From Mycobacterium sp. PO1 (GTDB lineage: Bacteria; Actinomycetota; Actinomycetes; Mycobacteriales; Mycobacteriaceae), in contig NZ_BLTG01000054.1 of the NCBI RefSeq assembly GCF_017312405.1, positions 626 to 47,455 of the forward strand: a DNA stretch of 46,830 nucleotides. Direction: 5' to 3'. Below the pieces are notes generated by a model that did no database searches, was not told where the DNA came from, and worked only from the letters and a program-made list of their open reading frames with translations. This document shows positions 16,777-25,313 of this stretch, in pieces. Position 1 is the stretch's first letter, and the number at the start of each line of letters is the position of its first letter. Made by a program: the position numbers and the translations under genes.

Positions 16777-17562
16777 ATGGAAGGCGCCCTGCTCATCTTG
16801 ATCTTGTTGGTCGTGGCTGCGATCGGTGTTGCGGTCTATGCGTCGTCGAAGGCGTCGAGCCGGCGCACCGCCACCTCGCTGGCTGACGCCCAGGCCGACG
16901 CCCGCCGCGTCATCGAACGGCTCGGCGGTCAGGTGTTCGCCCTCTCCGCCACCGATGGCGCCGCCAAGCAGGCACTTGCCGACGCATCCGAGCGGTACAC
17001 CGCGGCGTCGTCACAGATGGAGCAGGCCACCACGCCCCGCCAGGCCCAACTGGCGAAAGAAAGCGCGATGGAGGGCCTCTACTACGTGCGGGCCGCGCGA
17101 ACTGCGATGGGGATGGATCCCGGACCGGAGCTCGAGTCGCTGTCGGGCCAGCGCACGGCCGGCACCGTCACCGAGGATCGCCGCATCGCCTTCGAGGGCC
17201 GTGAGATCGAGGCCTCACCCGCACCCTCGGAGCGCACACCGAACTACTACCCCGGCGGTCGGGTGGCCGGACGTCCCGTGCCCGCGGGTTGGTATTCGGA
17301 GCCGTGGTGGAAGCCGGCGCTGGTCGCCGGAGCCTGGGGCGTGGGATCTGCACTTCTGTTCAGCAGCTTGTTCTCCGGCATGGCCGGCGTGGGCTACGGC
17401 GCGCAGGGGTTCGAGAACGGCTACGGCGAAGGCTTCCAGGACGGCATGGCGGCCGGTCAGGACGGCGGTTTCGACGGTGGCGACGGCGGGGACTTCGGCG
17501 GCGGCGACTGGGGCGGCGGCGGAGACTTCGGCGGTGGCGATTTCGGCGGGTTCGAGTTCTGA
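16777..17562 (+). CDS. DUF1542-like membrane-anchored protein with Gly/Asp-rich tail
   Basis: A 261-residue protein. Residues 2-22 form an N-terminal membrane anchor (GALLILILLVVAAIGVAVYA). Residues about 30-130 are helical and Ala-rich (a coiled-coil-like region with GLYYVRAARTAMGMDPGPEL). Then comes NYYPGGRVAGRPVPAGWYSEPWWKPALV, a second hydrophobic stretch (about 182-200), and a low-complexity tail of GGD/GGGDFGG units from about 225. The layout matches mycobacterial proteins annotated DUF1542; function is unknown. It ends 10 bp from the nei2 stop on the other strand. Confidence 0.75.
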   Translation: MEGALLILILLVVAAIGVAVYASSKASSRRTATSLADAQADARRVIERLGGQVFALSATDGAAKQALADASERYTAASSQMEQATTPRQAQLAKESAMEGLYYVRAARTAMGMDPGPELESLSGQRTAGTVTEDRRIAFEGREIEASPAPSERTPNYYPGGRVAGRPVPAGWYSEPWWKPALVAGAWGVGSALLFSSLFSGMAGVGYGAQGFENGYGEGFQDGMAAGQDGGFDGGDGGDFGGGDWGGGGDFGGGDFGGFEF

Positions 17563-17572
17563 GCGAGCTCGC

Positions 17573-18385
17573 TCATCCAGTGCCCTGGCAGGTGGGACAC
17601 CAGAACAGGTTTCGGCCCTCGAGCTCGGTGGTCCGAATGGCATCACCGCACACCCGACACGGATCACCGGCCCGCCGGTAGACGTAGGTCCGTGGGCGTC
17701 CCTTGCGGTAGGACGGTGCACCGAGGTCGTGCTCGGCGCGCACGACGACGATCTTCCCGCGGCGCACGCCGATCTTCATCAGAGCGACCAGATCGGTCCA
17801 CATGGCGTCGAATTCGGTCGCGCTGATGGTGGTGCCGGGCCTCATCGGGTCTATGCGATGGCGAAACAGCAGCTCGCTGCGATACACATTGCCGACGCCC
17901 GCGATGACCGTCTGGTCCATCAGCAGAGCACCGATGCTCCTGCGGGACTTGCTGATCCGTCGCCACGCCAATTCCGGGTCGGCATCACTGCGCAATGGAT
18001 CGGGGCCCAACTTGGCGACCACGTCCGCGATATCCGGCTCCTCGATCACCTCGCAGACCGTCGGTCCGCGCAGATCGGTGCCGTAGTCGGCGCCGATGAT
18101 CCGCATCCGCACCTGCCCGACCGCCTCGGGCTCGATCCCGTTGGCGGGCACCGGCCATTCGGTGAACGCGCCGTAGAGACCGAGGTGCACATGCACGATG
18201 CGGCCGCCGTCGTAATGATGGAACAGGTGCTTACCCCAGGCGCTGGCCTTGGCGAACGAGCGGCCGCTGACCGACGCTGCGCCCTCGACGAAGCGGCCCT
18301 GCGGGCTCGTCACCGTGACCGGCTTGCGCCCATACCGGCGTTGGTGCTGGCGAGCCAGCCGATGCAGCGTATGACCTTCGGGCAT
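17573..18385 (-). CDS. nei2: Fpg/Nei family DNA glycosylase-lyase (Nei2 type)
   Basis: A 270-residue base-excision repair enzyme that removes oxidised bases and cleaves the abasic site. It begins MPEG, so Pro2 is the expected Schiff-base nucleophile with Glu3 next to it. The helix-two-turn-helix region includes LMDQTVIAGVGNVYRSELLF, and the C-terminal zinc finger has Cys243, Cys246, Cys263 and Cys266. The Nei branch (Rv2464c-like) is favoured by its place beside rpiB, as in M. tuberculosis. It follows rpiB by 23 bp, probably in one transcript. Confidence 0.92.
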   Translation of the reverse strand: MPEGHTLHRLARQHQRRYGRKPVTVTSPQGRFVEGAASVSGRSFAKASAWGKHLFHHYDGGRIVHVHLGLYGAFTEWPVPANGIEPEAVGQVRMRIIGADYGTDLRGPTVCEVIEEPDIADVVAKLGPDPLRSDADPELAWRRISKSRRSIGALLMDQTVIAGVGNVYRSELLFRHRIDPMRPGTTISATEFDAMWTDLVALMKIGVRRGKIVVVRAEHDLGAPSYRKGRPRTYVYRRAGDPCRVCGDAIRTTELEGRNLFWCPTCQGTG

Positions 18386-18408
18386 GAAGCCGAAACAGTG
18401 TTAGGAAA

Positions 18409-18882
18409 TCACGCGCCGGGGACCGGTGGCGCGAGGTGTGTCTTCTCATAGTCGGCGAGAATGTCGATGCGGCGCTGATGGCGGGGCGCCTCCGACCACT
18501 CGGCGCCCAGAAACGCGTCGACGATCGCGAGCGCTTCCTCGGTGGTGTGCATGCGCCCGCCGATGCCGATGAGTTGGGCGTTGTTGTGCTCCCGCGCCAG
18601 CGACGCGGTCTCGGTGCTCCACGCCAGTGCGCAGCGGGCGCCCGGCACCTTGTTCGCGGCGATCTGCTCACCATTGCCCGAACCGCCGAGCACGATGCCC
18701 AGACTGCCTGGATCGGCGACGGTCTTCTCCGCGGCCGCGATGCAGAAGGCCGGGTAGTCGTCGTCGGCGTCGTAGCTGAACGCTCCGCAGTCGACGGGCT
18801 CGTGACCCGTCGCCCTCAAGTGCTCGATGATGGCCTGCTTGAGCTCGTATCCGGCGTGGTCCGCCCCGAGGTAGACGCGCAT
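18409..18882 (-). CDS. rpiB: Ribose-5-phosphate isomerase B
   Basis: A 157-residue isomerase that interconverts ribose-5-phosphate and ribulose-5-phosphate in the non-oxidative pentose phosphate pathway. The N-terminal MRVYLGADHAGYELK and the block GIVLGGSGNGEQIAANKVPG are diagnostic. The position of the E. coli catalytic Cys is a Ser (Ser68) and Glu72 is present, matching the mycobacterial type in which Glu acts as base. ATG 18882 is chosen because conserved sequence starts there and AGGG lies 9 nt upstream; the frame open to 18954 has no family similarity. Confidence 0.94.
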   Translation of the reverse strand: MRVYLGADHAGYELKQAIIEHLRATGHEPVDCGAFSYDADDDYPAFCIAAAEKTVADPGSLGIVLGGSGNGEQIAANKVPGARCALAWSTETASLAREHNNAQLIGIGGRMHTTEEALAIVDAFLGAEWSEAPRHQRRIDILADYEKTHLAPPVPGA

Positions 18883-18996
18883 GGCGCTTACCCTACTGCC
18901 CCACCCTGCTCCGCAACCGCGCGTACCGGCACAGCGACCTTTCTCCGCGAGCACGTGTCGGCACGGCGGCGCGCCGCCCAGCCGGCGGTCGCGGAG

Positions 18997-19956
18997 CTAG
19001 GCGACCGTGATGGCGTCGAGACGCTCTTTGATGAAGTCGGCCGACGTGACCGGCGGCAGGCCTGCGATGCGACCGATCGGCGGCTCCAACGGAGTGATCA
19101 GCGCATCGTGGTTGGCCTCGTAGAAGTAGATCAACGAAACCAGATCCTCCTCGGGGGCATCCGGTTGCGGCGGCAACACCCGATGCCGGCCTGACGGCCA
19201 GCGCCGCCCACTCCAGTACTCCAGCAGGTCACCGATGTTGACGGTCAACGCAGCCGGGTCGTAGGGCGCGTCCTGCCAGCCACCGGTGTCGGAATACACC
19301 TGGAGCCCGCCCGCGCCGGGTTCACGGTCGAGGATCGTCACCGTGCCGAAGTCGGTGTGCGGACCGATTCGGAACTGTCCCGGTTGCGGCTCCCCCACCA
19401 CACTCACCGGCGGGTAGTGATTGATGTTCATCGTCCACGTCGGCATGCTCGCCAGGTCGCGGAACACGTTGCCCGGAAGCTGCAGCGCATGGCAGAACAG
19501 CGCCAGCAGGTCGTCGGACACCGCGCGCATCACCGCGGTGTACCTCGTCACCAGGGACTGCAGGCGCGGTACCTCGGCCGGCCACACGTTCGGCGCGAAC
19601 CAGACCCGGTCGACGTCCACGTCGCCGGTCGCGGTTTCGGCGCCCAGACTGAAACTCTCCTTCAAATCCGGAGGTGTCTCGGTCCCCTCCGAGTAGGCGT
19701 TGGCCTCGGCGCCGGGCGCCAGCCAGCCGTGCCCGCCGACGCGCACCGCATACGCCGCCTTGACCTCCTCGGCGAGAGCGAAGAACTCCCGCGCGGCCTC
19801 TCGGACCCCGGAGGTCAGCGACGGGTCCACGCCGTGCCCGGTGACGAGGATGAAGCCCGCACGCTGCAGGCCGGCGTCGACGTCGGCGGCGACCGCGTCG
19901 GCACTGCTCCCGCCGCTACGCCAGCGGGAAAGGTCCACCGTGGCAATATCACTCAC
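18997..19956 (-). CDS. Fe(II)/2-oxoglutarate-type oxygenase, isopenicillin-N-synthase family
   Basis: A 319-residue non-heme iron oxygenase. The N-terminal DIOX-type domain includes GLQRAGFILVTGHGV (29-43), and the jelly-roll core carries the iron triad His200, Asp202 (GPHTDFG) and His258 (GRHRVLPP). The usual R-x-S that holds 2-oxoglutarate appears as L-V-S (272-274), so co-substrate binding may be unusual. GTG 19956 has GGAGGA 5 nt upstream and overlaps the deaminase stop by 8 bp, so it is translated from the same mRNA as the deaminase and permease. Because thymine-7-hydroxylase belongs to this fold, oxidation of a pyrimidine base is a reasonable inference. Confidence 0.88.
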   Translation of the reverse strand: MSDIATVDLSRWRSGGSSADAVAADVDAGLQRAGFILVTGHGVDPSLTSGVREAAREFFALAEEVKAAYAVRVGGHGWLAPGAEANAYSEGTETPPDLKESFSLGAETATGDVDVDRVWFAPNVWPAEVPRLQSLVTRYTAVMRAVSDDLLALFCHALQLPGNVFRDLASMPTWTMNINHYPPVSVVGEPQPGQFRIGPHTDFGTVTILDREPGAGGLQVYSDTGGWQDAPYDPAALTVNIGDLLEYWSGRRWPSGRHRVLPPQPDAPEEDLVSLIYFYEANHDALITPLEPPIGRIAGLPPVTSADFIKERLDAITVA

Positions 19957-20392
19957 CGATATCCTCCGCCCACAGGTCCGGGTTTGCAGCGATGAACTCC
20001 CGCATCATGGTCGCGCAGCGCTCATCGTCGAGCACGGTCACCGCCACGCCGTGCTCGGCCAACCAGTCGTGGCCACCGGTGAATGTGCGGCTCTCACCGA
20101 TGACCACCGCCCCGATGTTGAACTGGCGCACCAGCCCGCTGCAATACCAGCAGGGCGACAAGGTGGTCACCATGATGGTGGAGCGGTAGCCGCGCTGGCG
20201 ACCCGCGTTGCGGAAAGCGTCGGTCTCGGCGTGCAGCGACGGGTCATCGAGCTGCACCCGCCGGTTGTGGCCGCTGCCCAGCAGCGTCCCGTCGACTGCG
20301 AACAGCGCGGCACCGATCGGGATGCCGCCCTCCGACAATCCTTTCCGGGCCTCCTCGACCGCGACGTCGAGCATCTGGGTGTGCGAGGTCAT
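19949..20392 (-). CDS. Yeast-type cytosine deaminase
   Basis: A 147-residue zinc deaminase. Ligand residues are His54 (LHAE, with catalytic Glu56), Cys81 and Cys84 (SPCWYC). Similarity extends to the C-terminal block LDDERC...FI...P..W.EDIGE, nearly the same as in Saccharomyces Fcy1 as I recall it, including the Trp and Asp that contact cytosine (Trp141, Asp144 here). It is unrelated to the TIM-barrel CodA common in bacteria. The ATG overlaps the permease stop as ATGA, so I use 20392 rather than the upstream frame extension. Expected reaction: cytosine (or 5-methylcytosine) to uracil (or thymine). Confidence 0.88.
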   Translation of the reverse strand: MTSHTQMLDVAVEEARKGLSEGGIPIGAALFAVDGTLLGSGHNRRVQLDDPSLHAETDAFRNAGRQRGYRSTIMVTTLSPCWYCSGLVRQFNIGAVVIGESRTFTGGHDWLAEHGVAVTVLDDERCATMMREFIAANPDLWAEDIGE

Positions 20393-21780
20393 TCCGTCTG
20401 CACTGCCAGCTTTTTGCGACACAGCACAATGTAGCCCGCCGCAGCCAAGACGAAGCCGACGAAGAACGTGATGTCACCGAGTTGGGGCACGGCGGCCGCG
20501 ATCACTCCGACGAGCTTCTCCTGATTGGCGAACAACGCGACGGAAGCCACCAACCCGAAGGCGAACGCGGCCAGGCCTCCCCAGTTGGTGTAGGACCGGT
20601 CATAGAGCAGGTGAGCGACCGGCTGGCCCCGTCGCAGGTACTGGTCGGCGAACACCACCCCGAGCCACGGTCCGACCCAGTACGCGATGATCAGCAGAAA
20701 CGCCTCATAGCTGTGCGCGGCGTCGGGTAGCGCCCACCACGCCACCAGGAACCCCGCCACCCCGAAGAACACAGTCACCAGCGCGCGGGCTACATGCGCG
20801 GGCAGCCGGATGCCGATGGTCACGAACGCCATGGCCCCGGAGTACACGTTGATCGCGTTGGCCGCGATCGCGCCGACGGCGATCGCCAACAGCGTCGCCT
20901 TGGCCAACGGCGAGGCCAGCTCGGCGGTGAACGACCCGGTGGGGTCTGCCAGCGATGCCGCACCGGTGGTCACCGAGGCCGCGCCGACCACCTCCAGCAC
21001 GACACACGCCGTGAACAGCCCTGCCGCGGCGAAGAACCCGGTGCGGCGCGGTGACACCGACGCCGGTAGGTAACGCGTGAAATCAGCGGCGTACGGCGTC
21101 CACCCCGCCGCATAGCCGAAGGAGGTGCCGACGGTGAGCAGGAAGCCGCCCAGCCCGCCCACTCCGTCGGCGGCGGGCGCAGCGTTGCCGAGGTCGGCAT
21201 GCGCGAAGATGGCGACCGACGCTGCGAGGAAGATCACCGCCAGCACCGGGAACGAGAACCGCTCGAACGCCTGAACCAGGTTGTGCCCGAAGAACGCCAA
21301 CACCGTCTGCGCAGCCACGATGATGACCAGTCCGACCAGCGGAGCGAAACCGAACAGCGTCGACAAAGCGAAAGCGCCGCTGACGCTGTTGGTGGCGAAC
21401 CACCCGACCCCGGCGGTGATCGACATCAACACCGCGGGCACCGCGTTGCCTCTGAACCCGAAAGCCAAACGCGCCATGACCATCTGGGGCACCCCGTGCA
21501 GCGGCCCGCGGGCGGAGAGCAGGAAATGCGCGACGGCGCCCAGGCCGGTCCCGACCACGATGCCGGCGACCGCCTGCCAGAACGTCATACCGAAGGCCAG
21601 CACCGCCAGCATGCCGACGAAGATGGTCGCGAACTCCAGGTTCGGCGACGTCCACGTCCAGAACAACTGGCTCGGCCGGCCGTGCCGGTCCGCCTCGGCG
21701 ATGTGTTCGTTGCCGCCTGGCTCCACCGCGACAACGCGGTCGCCGTAGGTACCTTCTGTCGTCGGCTCAGCCAAGCTCAC
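20389..21780 (-). CDS. NCS1-family purine/cytosine permease
   Basis: A 463-residue transporter with about 12 membrane helices, fitting the nucleobase:cation symporter-1 family (CodB/Fcy2-like). Typical blocks are FWTWTSPNLEFATIFVGMLA near the start, GPLHGVPQMVMARLAFGFRGN, and YAAGWTPYAADFTRYLP. It probably imports cytosine or a related base for the coupled deaminase. I take GTG 21780 (MSLAEPTTEG) as start; the frame opens further to a TTG at 21825, and neither has a clear ribosome site. It is the first gene of a three-gene overlapping operon. Confidence 0.85.
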   Translation of the reverse strand: MSLAEPTTEGTYGDRVVAVEPGGNEHIAEADRHGRPSQLFWTWTSPNLEFATIFVGMLAVLAFGMTFWQAVAGIVVGTGLGAVAHFLLSARGPLHGVPQMVMARLAFGFRGNAVPAVLMSITAGVGWFATNSVSGAFALSTLFGFAPLVGLVIIVAAQTVLAFFGHNLVQAFERFSFPVLAVIFLAASVAIFAHADLGNAAPAADGVGGLGGFLLTVGTSFGYAAGWTPYAADFTRYLPASVSPRRTGFFAAAGLFTACVVLEVVGAASVTTGAASLADPTGSFTAELASPLAKATLLAIAVGAIAANAINVYSGAMAFVTIGIRLPAHVARALVTVFFGVAGFLVAWWALPDAAHSYEAFLLIIAYWVGPWLGVVFADQYLRRGQPVAHLLYDRSYTNWGGLAAFAFGLVASVALFANQEKLVGVIAAAVPQLGDITFFVGFVLAAAGYIVLCRKKLAVQTE

Positions 21781-21870
21781 CGGACAACGGTCAGTCCGAA
21801 ACCGCCACCGCGCAAGTCGAGTCAACCTGTCGGAAACAATCGGGCAGCGGCCGCGCCCGACGGCCGGCCC

Positions 21871-22497
21871 TCAGTCGAAGGTGGGGGGCTCGGTGCGGGT
21901 GCGCTTGAGCTCCCAGAAGTGGGGGTAGGCGGCGAACGTGACCGACGCGTCCCACAGCTTGCCTGCCTCTTCGCCGCGCGGGATGCGCGAGAGGACAGGA
22001 CCGAAGAACGCCACCCCGTTGACGTGGATCGTCGGGGTGCCCACGTCCTCCCCGACGGCATCCATGCCGGCGTGGTGGCTGTCGCGCAGGTCCTTGTCGT
22101 AGAACTCCGAGGTCGCCGCTTCAGCGAGCTCGGCGGGCAGGCCGACCTCGTCCAGCGACTCCTTGATGACCTGCTCGAAGTCCTTGTTGTCCTGATTGTG
22201 GATGCGGGTGCCCATGGCGGTGTACAGCGGTCCGAGCACGTCGGCCCCTTTGGCCTGCTCCGCGGCGATCGCGACGCGAACCGGGCCCCAGGCCTTCTTC
22301 ATCATCTCCTGGTATTCCTCGGGCAGGTCGCGGCCTTCGTTGAGCACCGCCAGGCTCATGACGTGGAAGTTCACGTCGATGTCGCGAACCTTCTCCACCT
22401 CGAGGATCCACCGTGAGGTGATCCAGCACCAGGGGCACAGCGGGTCGAACCAGAAATCGGCGCGGGACTTGCCGGACGTCCCGGACATATCGGTCAT
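21871..22497 (-). CDS. Mycoredoxin-2-type DsbA-family oxidoreductase (Rv2466c-like)
   Basis: A 208-residue thioredoxin-fold protein with the active-site CPWC at 21-24 in FDPLCPWCW, a helical insertion, and the cis-Pro block GTPTIHVNGVAFFGPVL. It matches mycobacterial Rv2466c, a mycothiol-linked reductase of the cytoplasm that is under SigH control and activates a nitro-type prodrug in M. tuberculosis. ATG 22497 has GAGAGGA about 5 nt upstream. A SigH-like promoter is visible in the gap to pepN, which is divergent, the same arrangement as Rv2466c/pepN. Confidence 0.92.
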   Translation of the reverse strand: MTDMSGTSGKSRADFWFDPLCPWCWITSRWILEVEKVRDIDVNFHVMSLAVLNEGRDLPEEYQEMMKKAWGPVRVAIAAEQAKGADVLGPLYTAMGTRIHNQDNKDFEQVIKESLDEVGLPAELAEAATSEFYDKDLRDSHHAGMDAVGEDVGTPTIHVNGVAFFGPVLSRIPRGEEAGKLWDASVTFAAYPHFWELKRTRTEPPTFD

Positions 22498-22548
22498 TGC
22501 GGTCCTCTCGTCGGTGGTGACGCTTCAGAACAGACTTCCGTACGGCAT

Positions 22549-22575
22549 AACCGAGGAGGGCCGTCCGCTCTTCCC
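22549..22575 (-). promoter_or_regulatory. SigH-like promoter for the mycoredoxin gene
   Basis: On the minus strand GGGAA (22571-22575) is followed after 18 nt by GGTT (22549-22552), close to the SigH pattern GGGAAY-N16-20-CGTT. It lies about 50 bp upstream of the ATG at 22497. Control of Rv2466c by SigH is established; the site here is by inspection. Confidence 0.45.
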
Positions 22576-22599
22576 GGGTTGAGGCTAGTGTTGACGGGC

Positions 22600-25185
22600 G
22601 TGGCCCTTCCCAATCTGACCCGCGACCAGGCAGCCGAGCGCGCCGCTCTCATCACCGTGGACAGCTACCGCATCTCCCTGGACCTGACCGACGGTGCCGG
22701 AAAGCCGGGCGAGAAGACCTTCCGCTCGACAACCACCGTGGAGTTCGAGGCGCTCGCCGGCGCCGACACCTACATCGACCTCGCCGCCGAGACCATCCAC
22801 AGCGCGACGCTCAACGGCGCAGACATCGACGTCTCGGGTTATGACGAATCCACCGGCATCCCGCTGACCGGGCTGGCCGCCCACAACGTCCTGGTCGTCG
22901 ACGCGGACTGCCGCTACTCGAACACCGGCGAAGGTCTGCACCGTTTCGTCGACCCGGTCGACGACGAGGTGTACCTCTACTCACAGTTCGAAACCGCCGA
23001 CGCGAAGCGGATGTTCGCGTGCTTCGACCAGCCCGACCTCAAAGCGGCCTTCGATGTCACGGTCACCGCGCCGGCGCACTGGGAGGTGATCTCCAATGGC
23101 GCGACATTCGAGGTCGCCGACGACGGGGCGGCCAAGAAGCACACCTTCAAGGCCACTCCCCGCATGAGCACCTACCTGGTGGCGCTGATCGCCGGGCCCT
23201 ACGCCCGCTGGGACGACGTGTACTCCGATGACCACAGCGACATCCCGCTGGGGCTCTTCTGCCGCAAGTCGTTGGCCGGCTACATGGATGCCGAGCGGCT
23301 CTTCACCGAGACCAAGCAGGGCTTCGGCTTCTACCACGCCAACTTCGGCACGCCCTATGCGTTCGGCAAGTACGACCAGCTGTTCGTGCCCGAGTTCAAC
23401 GCCGGCGCGATGGAGAATGCCGGCGCCGTGACGTTCCTGGAGGACTACGTCTTCCGCTCGAAGGTGACCCGCGCATCCTATGAGCGGCGCGCCGAGACGG
23501 TGCTGCACGAGATGGCGCACATGTGGTTCGGCGACCTGGTCACGATGGCGTGGTGGGACGATCTGTGGCTCAACGAGTCTTTCGCGACCTTCGCCTCGGT
23601 GCTGTGCCAGGCCGAGGCCACCGAATACACCCAGGCGTGGACGACGTTCGCCAACGTCGAGAAGTCGTGGGCATACCGCCAGGACCAGCTGCCCTCGACG
23701 CACCCCGTCGCGGCGGACATCCCCGACCTGCACGCCGTCGAGGTCAACTTCGACGGCATCACCTACGCCAAGGGCGCCAGCGTGCTCAAACAGCTGGTGG
23801 CCTACGTCGGCCTGGAGGCATTCCTGGCCGGATTGCGCGACTACTTCCGCGACCACGCGTTCGGCAACGCCACCTTCGGTGATCTGTTGGGGGCGTTGGA
23901 GAAGTCGTCGGGGCGCGACCTGTCGGGGTGGGGCCGACAGTGGCTCAAGACCACCGGATTGAACACCATCCGACCGGATTTCGACGTCGACGGCGACGGC
24001 AACTTCACCCGCTTCACGGTTGCTCAGGGCGGCGCCAAGCCGGGCGCCGGGGAGACCCGGGTGCACCGGCTGGCCGTCGGCATCTACGACGAGGACGCGT
24101 CGGGCAAGTTGGTCCGGGTGCATCGCGAGGAGCTCGACGTCGACGGACCGTCCACCGATGTGCCTGCCCTCCAGGGCATTTCGCGGGGCAAGATGATCCT
24201 GGTCAACGATGACGACCTGACGTATTGCTCGCTGCGCCTGGACCCGGAGTCGATGCAGACGGTGCTGACGCGCATCGCCGACATCGCCGAGCCGCTGCCG
24301 CGCACACTGGCGTGGTCGGCCGCCTGGGAGATGACGCGCGACGCCGAGCTGCGCGCCCGTGATTTCGTCACGCTGGTGATGAGCGGGCTGCACGCCGAGT
24401 CCGAAGTCGGTGTCGCGCAACGACTCATTCTGCAGGCGCAGACGGCGCTGGGCTCCTACGCCGACCCCGGCTGGGCGGCCGAGAACGGCTGGCCCGCGTT
24501 CGGTGACGCGCTGCTGGATCTGGCCCGCGAGTCGGCGCCGGGCTCAGACCATCAGCTGGCTTTCGTCAATGCGCTGTGCACCTCGGTGCTCTCACCGAAC
24601 CACGTGGCGGTGCTGGCGACGCTGCTGGACAACGAGCCCGCCGCGGTCAACCTTGCCGGCTTGGTCATCGACACCGACCTGCGCTGGCGCATCGTGACCG
24701 CGCTGGCCCGCGCCGGGGAGATCGACGCCGACGGCAGCGAGACCCCGATGATCGACGCCGAGGCCGAGACCGACCGCACCGCTGCGGGCCGCCGGCATGC
24801 GGCGGCGGCGTCGGCGGCGCGGCCGCAGGAAGCGGTCAAGCAAGCGGCGTGGGAGCAGGTGGTCGAGGACGACACGCTGGCCAACATCACCGCGCGCGCG
24901 ATCATCGGCGGACTCGTGCAGCCTGGCCAGGCCGACCTGCTCGCTCCGTTCCGGGACCGGTATTTCGGCACGATCTCCAGCGTGTGGGAGCGACGCTCCA
25001 GCGAGGTCGCCCAGACCGTGGTGGTCGGGCTCTACCCGTCGTGGGACATCAGCCAGGAGGCGTTGGACGCCGCCGATGCGTTCCTCTCCGATCCCGAGGT
25101 GCCGCCGGCGCTGCGCCGGCTGGTCCTGGAAGGCCGGGCCGGCGTCGAGCGCTCCCTGCGGGCCCGCGGGTTCGACGTCACATAG
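22600..25185 (+). CDS. pepN: Aminopeptidase N
   Basis: An 861-residue M1-family zinc aminopeptidase of the cytoplasm that trims N-terminal residues from peptides, including those released by Clp or the proteasome. The GAMEN substrate motif is at 269-273, and zinc ligands are His303, His307 and Glu326 (HEMAH plus NESFA). The long C-terminal ERAP-like helical domain is complete. GTG 22600 gives the conserved start MALPNLTRDQA; the frame opens 7 codons earlier. It is divergent from the mycoredoxin gene. Confidence 0.97.
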   Translation: MALPNLTRDQAAERAALITVDSYRISLDLTDGAGKPGEKTFRSTTTVEFEALAGADTYIDLAAETIHSATLNGADIDVSGYDESTGIPLTGLAAHNVLVVDADCRYSNTGEGLHRFVDPVDDEVYLYSQFETADAKRMFACFDQPDLKAAFDVTVTAPAHWEVISNGATFEVADDGAAKKHTFKATPRMSTYLVALIAGPYARWDDVYSDDHSDIPLGLFCRKSLAGYMDAERLFTETKQGFGFYHANFGTPYAFGKYDQLFVPEFNAGAMENAGAVTFLEDYVFRSKVTRASYERRAETVLHEMAHMWFGDLVTMAWWDDLWLNESFATFASVLCQAEATEYTQAWTTFANVEKSWAYRQDQLPSTHPVAADIPDLHAVEVNFDGITYAKGASVLKQLVAYVGLEAFLAGLRDYFRDHAFGNATFGDLLGALEKSSGRDLSGWGRQWLKTTGLNTIRPDFDVDGDGNFTRFTVAQGGAKPGAGETRVHRLAVGIYDEDASGKLVRVHREELDVDGPSTDVPALQGISRGKMILVNDDDLTYCSLRLDPESMQTVLTRIADIAEPLPRTLAWSAAWEMTRDAELRARDFVTLVMSGLHAESEVGVAQRLILQAQTALGSYADPGWAAENGWPAFGDALLDLARESAPGSDHQLAFVNALCTSVLSPNHVAVLATLLDNEPAAVNLAGLVIDTDLRWRIVTALARAGEIDADGSETPMIDAEAETDRTAAGRRHAAAASAARPQEAVKQAAWEQVVEDDTLANITARAIIGGLVQPGQADLLAPFRDRYFGTISSVWERRSSEVAQTVVVGLYPSWDISQEALDAADAFLSDPEVPPALRRLVLEGRAGVERSLRARGFDVT

Positions 25186-25229
25186 GCACCGCGAGCGACC
25201 GCAAGGCACCGCGAGGAAGGCACCGCGAG
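25185..25229 (+). repeat. Three copies of GGCACCGCGAG after pepN
   Basis: The 11-mer occurs at 25185-25195, 25205-25215 and 25219-25229, starting one base before the end of pepN. It may be a small local duplication; no clear role. Confidence 0.55.
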
Positions 25230-25313
25230 CGCCCGCGTCTGCCCGGCGACACGCCGGGCGCGGCGGTGCGTCAACGCGCTCTCGGCAGTGACGACTGCGC
25301 TTATGCTCCCGCC

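Noticed and set aside
16433..16796. Two minus-strand frames (77 and 94 codons) upstream of the gene at 16777
   Set aside because: Cys/His/Ser-rich products, no ribosome sites, and they overlap each other in an AT-rich promoter-like region.
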